From assembly GCA_017989485.1 (NCBI GenBank), contig JAGNPU010000042.1, forward strand, positions 1 through 9,937: 9,937 bases of DNA, read 5' to 3'. The notes below the pieces were generated by a model, which was not told the DNA's origin, did no database searches, and was given only the letters and a program-made list of their open reading frames with translations. The stretch is from Neisseriaceae bacterium. Lineage in GTDB: Bacteria > Pseudomonadota > Gammaproteobacteria > Burkholderiales > Neisseriaceae. The stretch's first letter is position 1, and each line of letters starts with the position of its first letter. The translations under genes were made by a program, and so were the position numbers. This document shows positions 7,260 through 9,937 of this stretch, one piece after another.

Positions 7260-8188
7260 GCGCTCACCGCCTGTCCCAAAGCCGTGCCAACAGGCACGGG
7301 TTTACCCACCAAATAGGCGCTCATGGCCATGCGTTTGCTGCCGGCAACCTGCCATTCTGTAATCAAGATACTGCCCTCTCCTGTGCCCACCAATAGGCCT
7401 TCTGGGCCTGCGGCCAAAACCACGCCCGTGGCGCCTACCGCGTCTGCTACGCTGGCGGCCCACACTTTAACGTTAATGCCGTCCAACACCGTCCACGCAG
7501 TGGGCACGGGGTTAAAGGCGCGAATTTTACGGTCGATGACCACGGCGGATTCCGCCCACACAATTTGGGCTTCTTCTTTGGTCAGTTTGTGCGCATAGGT
7601 CACACCGGCTTCTGGCTGCGGCTGCGGCACGCGCGCCTCAAGATCGCCTAAGGTCGCCACCACGGCTTCGGCACCAAGGTGCATCAGGCGATCGTGCACG
7701 CTGCCCGCGGTGTCGGCAACGGTGATGTCGGTGCGCACGGTGTGCAACACATCGCCGGTATCCAGGCCGGCGGCCATTTGCATGATGCACACGCCGGTTT
7801 CGCCGTCGCCCGCTTCAATGGCGCGCTGTATCGGCGCCGCCCCCCGCCAACGTGGCAACAAGGAGGCGTGAATGTTTAAGCAGCCCAAACGCGGCAGGTC
7901 CAACACGGCCTGCGGCAAAATCAGACCATAGGCCGCCACCACCATCACGTCGGCGCCTTCGGCCGCAATCACGTTCTGGTCGGTCGCTTCTTTCAAGTTT
8001 AACGGCTGAAACACCGGCAAGCCTAAGCGTTCGGCCATCTGCTTCACGGCGCTGGCCTGGGCCTTCATGCCCCGCCCTTTAGGCCGGTCTGGCTGGGTCA
8101 ACACCAAGGACACGGTGTGGCCAGCGGCCACGATGGCCGCTAGCGCCGCGGCGGCGAAGTCTGGGGTTCCTGCAAAAATAATCTTCAT
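7256..8188 (-). CDS. fmt: Methionyl-tRNA formyltransferase
   Basis: This 310-residue cytosolic enzyme transfers a formyl group from 10-formyl-tetrahydrofolate to Met-tRNA-fMet for translation initiation. The N-terminal Rossmann domain starts MKIIFAGTPDFAA. The catalytic triad is visible as N105 and H107 in LNIHASLLPRWRGAAPIQRA and D143 in AAGLDTGDVL. SLLP (109-112) and the tRNA-binding loop around RPKGRG (35-40) are also present. The C-terminal OB-like domain runs from about 205 to the end. Length and motifs are standard. It starts 22 bp after def, the usual def-fmt pair, and ends in a 4-base overlap with rsmB. The Shine-Dalgarno is poor, so its translation may depend on def. Confidence 0.98.
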   Translation of the reverse strand: MKIIFAGTPDFAAAALAAIVAAGHTVSLVLTQPDRPKGRGMKAQASAVKQMAERLGLPVFQPLNLKEATDQNVIAAEGADVMVVAAYGLILPQAVLDLPRLGCLNIHASLLPRWRGAAPIQRAIEAGDGETGVCIMQMAAGLDTGDVLHTVRTDITVADTAGSVHDRLMHLGAEAVVATLGDLEARVPQPQPEAGVTYAHKLTKEEAQIVWAESAVVIDRKIRAFNPVPTAWTVLDGINVKVWAASVADAVGATGVVLAAGPEGLLVGTGEGSILITEWQVAGSKRMAMSAYLVGKPVPVGTALGQAVSA

Positions 8189-8210
8189 GTCTGATTCAGT
8201 CTTTGTGGGC

Positions 8211-8714
8211 TTAAGCCATTTGTTTGGTGCGTTTTTTTAATTTGCTTTTGATGCGCTGCTGCTTCATATCGGACAGATACTCAACAAAGACTTTACCGGC
8301 CAAATGATCCAGCTCGTGCTGAATGCAAATGGCCAACAGGCCGTCGGCGGCCAGCTCAAAAGATTGGCCGTCGGCATCCAGTGCGCGAACGGTCACGGCT
8401 TCGGCACGGGTCACGGTGTCGTACACGCCGGGCACCGACAGGCAGCCTTCTTCGTAAGTGGTTTCGCCGGATTTGGCGATGATTTCTGGGTTAATCAACA
8501 CCAGTAACTGGTTTTTTTCTTCGGACAAGTCCATCACCACCACGCGCTCGTGCACGTCTACTTGGGTGGCGGCCAGGCCGATGCCGGCAGCTTCATACAT
8601 GGTTTCAGCCATATCGCTCACCAGGGTCTTAATGCGGTCATCCACTTTGGCCACGGGTTTGGCGACGGTGTGTAGGCGCTCATCTGGATAGCGCAAAATG
8701 TCTAATAGTGCCAT
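8211..8714 (-). CDS. def: Peptide deformylase
   Basis: This 167-residue metalloenzyme removes the formyl group from the N-terminal methionine of new proteins. All three family motifs are intact: GIGLAATQ (44-51), EGCLS (89-93) with metal ligand C91, and HELDH (133-137) with metal ligands H133 and H137 and catalytic E134. The basic C-terminal tail ([15 protein letters not shown]) fits the helix that contacts the ribosome in E. coli deformylase. It is the first gene of the long minus-strand operon, with a candidate promoter near 8819-8847 and a leader of about 100 nt. The Shine-Dalgarno before the ATG is weak. Confidence 0.98.
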   Translation of the reverse strand: MALLDILRYPDERLHTVAKPVAKVDDRIKTLVSDMAETMYEAAGIGLAATQVDVHERVVVMDLSEEKNQLLVLINPEIIAKSGETTYEEGCLSVPGVYDTVTRAEAVTVRALDADGQSFELAADGLLAICIQHELDHLAGKVFVEYLSDMKQQRIKSKLKKRTKQMA

Positions 8715-8765
8715 GGGGTTACTTTCATTTATTGTCGTTCATGATTTAAGGTGTTCGCGCCGTAG

Positions 8766-8817
8766 GGGCGGTCATCGCCCAGCGCATCCGTGTGCTCGGG
8801 CAAGCACAGAACCGCCC
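8766..8817 (-). other. Potentially structured def 5' leader
   Basis: On the minus strand GGGCGGT and ACCGCCC (complement of 8811-8817 and 8766-8772) form an outer stem. Inside it, TGTGCT and AGCACA (8803-8808 and 8791-8796) make a perfect 6-bp hairpin with a 6-base loop. If the -10 box at 8819-8824 sets the start near 8812, only part of the outer stem would be transcribed. It resembles no riboswitch class I recognise. Confidence 0.35.
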
Positions 8818-8818
8818 T

Positions 8819-8847
8819 ATTATAACCTTAGGAGGCGGGCTAAGTTT
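8819..8847 (-). promoter_or_regulatory. Candidate promoter of the def operon
   Basis: A perfect -10 hexamer TATAAT is read on the minus strand (complement of 8819-8824). The -35 position at 17-bp spacing holds only AAACTT (8842-8847), a poor match, so the promoter could need an activator or be weak. It is the best placed promoter-like signal upstream of the six-gene operon, giving a transcript start about 98 nt before def. Confidence 0.5.
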
Positions 8848-8877
8848 AGTGCTTTGTGGATTTATTGCCGCAGACGG

Positions 8878-8913
8878 CACAAAAGCGTCTAGACCCAGCC
8901 AGACGCTTTTGTG
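8878..8913 (-). terminator. Rho-independent terminator after the SDR gene
   Basis: A perfect 13-bp inverted repeat, CACAAAAGCGTCT (8878-8890) and AGACGCTTTTGTG (8901-8913), has a 10-base loop. It lies 14 bp past the stop of the dehydrogenase and has A-tract/T-tract flanks within the stem, the usual form of a terminator. It insulates the def promoter from upstream transcription. A second small hairpin, TGCCG-CAGA-CGGCA (8866-8879), abuts and shares two bases with it. Confidence 0.85.
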
Positions 8914-8927
8914 TTTCACCCTCGTTT

Positions 8928-9680
8928 TTATTGCGCCGTATAGCCGCCATCGACCAATAATGTGGTGCCGTTCACAAAGGAAGCGGCGTCGCTGGCGAGG
9001 AACAAGACCACGTTGGCCACCTCTTCAGGCCGACCCAAACGCCCCTGTGGGTGTAAGTCGATTAAGGCCTGGCGGGCAGGGCCCTGTATCTGTTGCAATA
9101 GCGGCGTGTCTACGTAGCCTGGGCACACGGCATTCACCCGAATGTTTTTGGCCGCATAGTCGATGGCCAAGGTTTGGGTCAGCAGCTTCACCGCCCCTTT
9201 GGCGGCGCTGTAGGCCGTCACGCCGGCTTTGCCGACAAAGCTGTGGATGGAGCCACAGTTGACGATGGCGCCGCCCTCGGGCTGGGTCAACATCTGCTCA
9301 ATCACGTACTTGTCCGACAAAAAGACCCCATTCAGGTTCACGTCGATGACTTTTTGCCACTCGGGATAGCTGGTGGCGGTGATTTCACCACCGAGGGCGA
9401 TGCCTGCGTTGGCAAACAGCACGTCGATGCGGCCAAACTTGGCCACGGTCTTGGCCACCATGTTTTGGGTATCGGCCTCGCTGGTGACGTCGGTCTTCAC
9501 AAACAGCGCGTCATGACCCTGTTTTTCTAAATCAGCCACCACGGCGGCGCCTGCCTCAGAAAAATCGGCAATCACGACCTTAGCGCCCGCCGCGGCAAAT
9601 GCCTCAGCCGTGGCCTTGCCAATGCCGCTGGATCCGCCAGTCACAATCACTACTTTATGGGTAAAATTCTGCTGTGTCAT
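8928..9680 (-). CDS. Short-chain dehydrogenase/reductase (SDR), classical type
   Basis: A 250-residue NAD(P)-dependent oxidoreductase of the classical SDR family; the substrate is unknown. The cofactor-binding motif is TGGSSGIG (14-21), followed by D39 at the end of the second strand, which usually favours NAD(H). NAG is at 91-93. The catalytic tetrad is N115, S144, Y157 and K161 (YSAAK), with the Ser-Tyr spacing of 13 typical of the class. PGYVDTPL (187-194) and the terminal VDGGYTAQ are also usual. It most resembles the glucose dehydrogenase or 3-oxoacyl-ACP reductase-like members, but that does not fix function. AAGGAG lies seven bases before the ATG. It is a single-gene unit with its own terminator, set between dprA and def. 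Confidence 0.93.
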   Translation of the reverse strand: MTQQNFTHKVVIVTGGSSGIGKATAEAFAAAGAKVVIADFSEAGAAVVADLEKQGHDALFVKTDVTSEADTQNMVAKTVAKFGRIDVLFANAGIALGGEITATSYPEWQKVIDVNLNGVFLSDKYVIEQMLTQPEGGAIVNCGSIHSFVGKAGVTAYSAAKGAVKLLTQTLAIDYAAKNIRVNAVCPGYVDTPLLQQIQGPARQALIDLHPQGRLGRPEEVANVVLFLASDAASFVNGTTLLVDGGYTAQ

Positions 9681-9745
9681 GTGCTGCTCCTTGTGATGAT
9701 TATTATGCCTACTTATTTATTAGTCACGTCATATTATTCAAAGTT

Positions 9746-9759
9746 CATTATTAATAATG
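9746..9759. promoter_or_regulatory. 14-bp AT-rich perfect palindrome, possible operator
   Basis: CATTATTAATAATG is a perfect palindrome in the 184-bp AT-rich space between the divergent SDR and dprA genes, 65 bp upstream of the SDR start codon. Its symmetry and place suit a dimeric repressor site, but AT-rich DNA gives such palindromes by chance, and no regulator gene is adjacent. I found no strong SDR promoter; a weak GTGACT/AATAAT pair (9699-9727) would leave too short a leader. Confidence 0.25.
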
Positions 9760-9800
9760 GATCGCTGACCAAAAACCAGCCCCACAGACGCATGGCCAGC

Positions 9801-9829
9801 CCGACACCTTACCTTATTTATGCCATAAT
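9801..9829 (+). promoter_or_regulatory. Candidate dprA promoter
   Basis: The -35 box CCGACA (9801-9806), a 17-base spacer and the -10 box CATAAT (9824-9829) match the sigma70 consensus at 4 of 6 and 5 of 6 positions. The expected transcript start is about 30 bases before the dprA ATG. It is a plausible but unproven promoter. Confidence 0.4.
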
Positions 9830-9864
9830 CATAGTCGTTATTGACCTATATATAAGGTGTCTCT

Positions 9865-9937
9865 ATGTTGCCTCTTTCTGAATTGACCCCATGGCTGCGC
9901 GTCAGCCTCACGCCTCATCTCGGCCCGGTGACCTTTC
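9865..9937 (+). CDS. dprA: DprA (DNA processing protein A), N-terminal fragment
   Basis: Only the first 24 codons are in the window; the gene continues past the right edge. The peptide MLPLSELTPWLRVSLTPHLG is typical of the DprA/Smf N-terminus (a W-L-R/Q-L-x-L-T-P-x-hG pattern). AAGGTG at 9854-9859 is a good Shine-Dalgarno, five bases before the ATG. DprA binds incoming single-stranded DNA and loads RecA during natural transformation. A smf/dprA gene next to def-fmt is a widespread arrangement, which supports the call. Here it is divergent from def and separated from it by the SDR gene. Certainty is limited by the short fragment. Confidence 0.75.
   Translation, partial: MLPLSELTPWLRVSLTPHLGPVTF

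Noticed and set aside
9657..9881. Plus-strand frame of 74 codons with a hydrophobic start, across the SDR-dprA gap.
   Set aside because: It begins inside the SDR gene, has no ribosome site, overlaps the dprA start and reads through the AT-rich intergenic region; the hydrophobic look comes from base composition.

Overview
The window looks like chromosome from a beta-proteobacterium of the Neisseriales/Neisseriaceae type. The order def-fmt-rsmB-DUF4390-ntrY-ntrX with dprA close to def, and the cluster tRNA-Tyr/tRNA-Gly/tRNA-Thr/tuf, are arrangements known from Neisseria and relatives (recalled from knowledge, not searched). I cannot name a genus. No CRISPR array, insertion sequence, phage gene or rRNA is visible. 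Nearly everything is on the minus strand; only the dprA fragment at the right edge is on the plus strand.

Layout, left to right. 1-511: 5' part of tuf (EF-Tu), cut by the window edge. 577-857: three tRNA genes (Thr-GGT, Gly-TCC, Tyr-GTA) that precede tuf in the direction of transcription, with a strong promoter and an A-rich upstream element at about 872-930. 971-1222: a YfhL-type 2[4Fe-4S] ferredoxin. 1374-1955: rsmD, a 16S rRNA methyltransferase. 1979-2006: a terminator hairpin that closes a long operon. 2024-8714: a compact six-gene operon, read right to left as def, fmt, rsmB, a DUF4390 exported protein, ntrY and ntrX, with gaps of 22 bp or less and several stop/start overlaps. 8715-8927: a def promoter and structured leader, plus the terminator of the next gene. 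8928-9680: an isolated short-chain dehydrogenase. 9681-9864: an AT-rich divergent intergenic region with a 14-bp palindrome. 9865-9937: the first 24 codons of dprA.

How the genes fit together. def and fmt act at the two ends of the formyl-methionine cycle of translation initiation. rsmB and rsmD methylate 16S rRNA, and tuf with the tRNAs supplies elongation, so most of the window is translation machinery. ntrY and ntrX form a membrane-sensor two-component pair; in pathogenic Neisseria this pair has been linked to respiratory gene control. The DUF4390 protein is a small exported protein that travels with the pair.

The most notable observation is in that pair. The central AAA+ domain of NtrX has lost the Walker A lysine, the Walker B acidic pair, the sensor II arginine and the whole GAFTGA segment, while the receiver and the Fis-type DNA-binding domain look intact. 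NtrY has a changed G1 box in its ATP-binding domain (N646 and R650 in place of Asp and Gly). Apart from this the region is ordinary housekeeping sequence, and I found no new multi-gene system.
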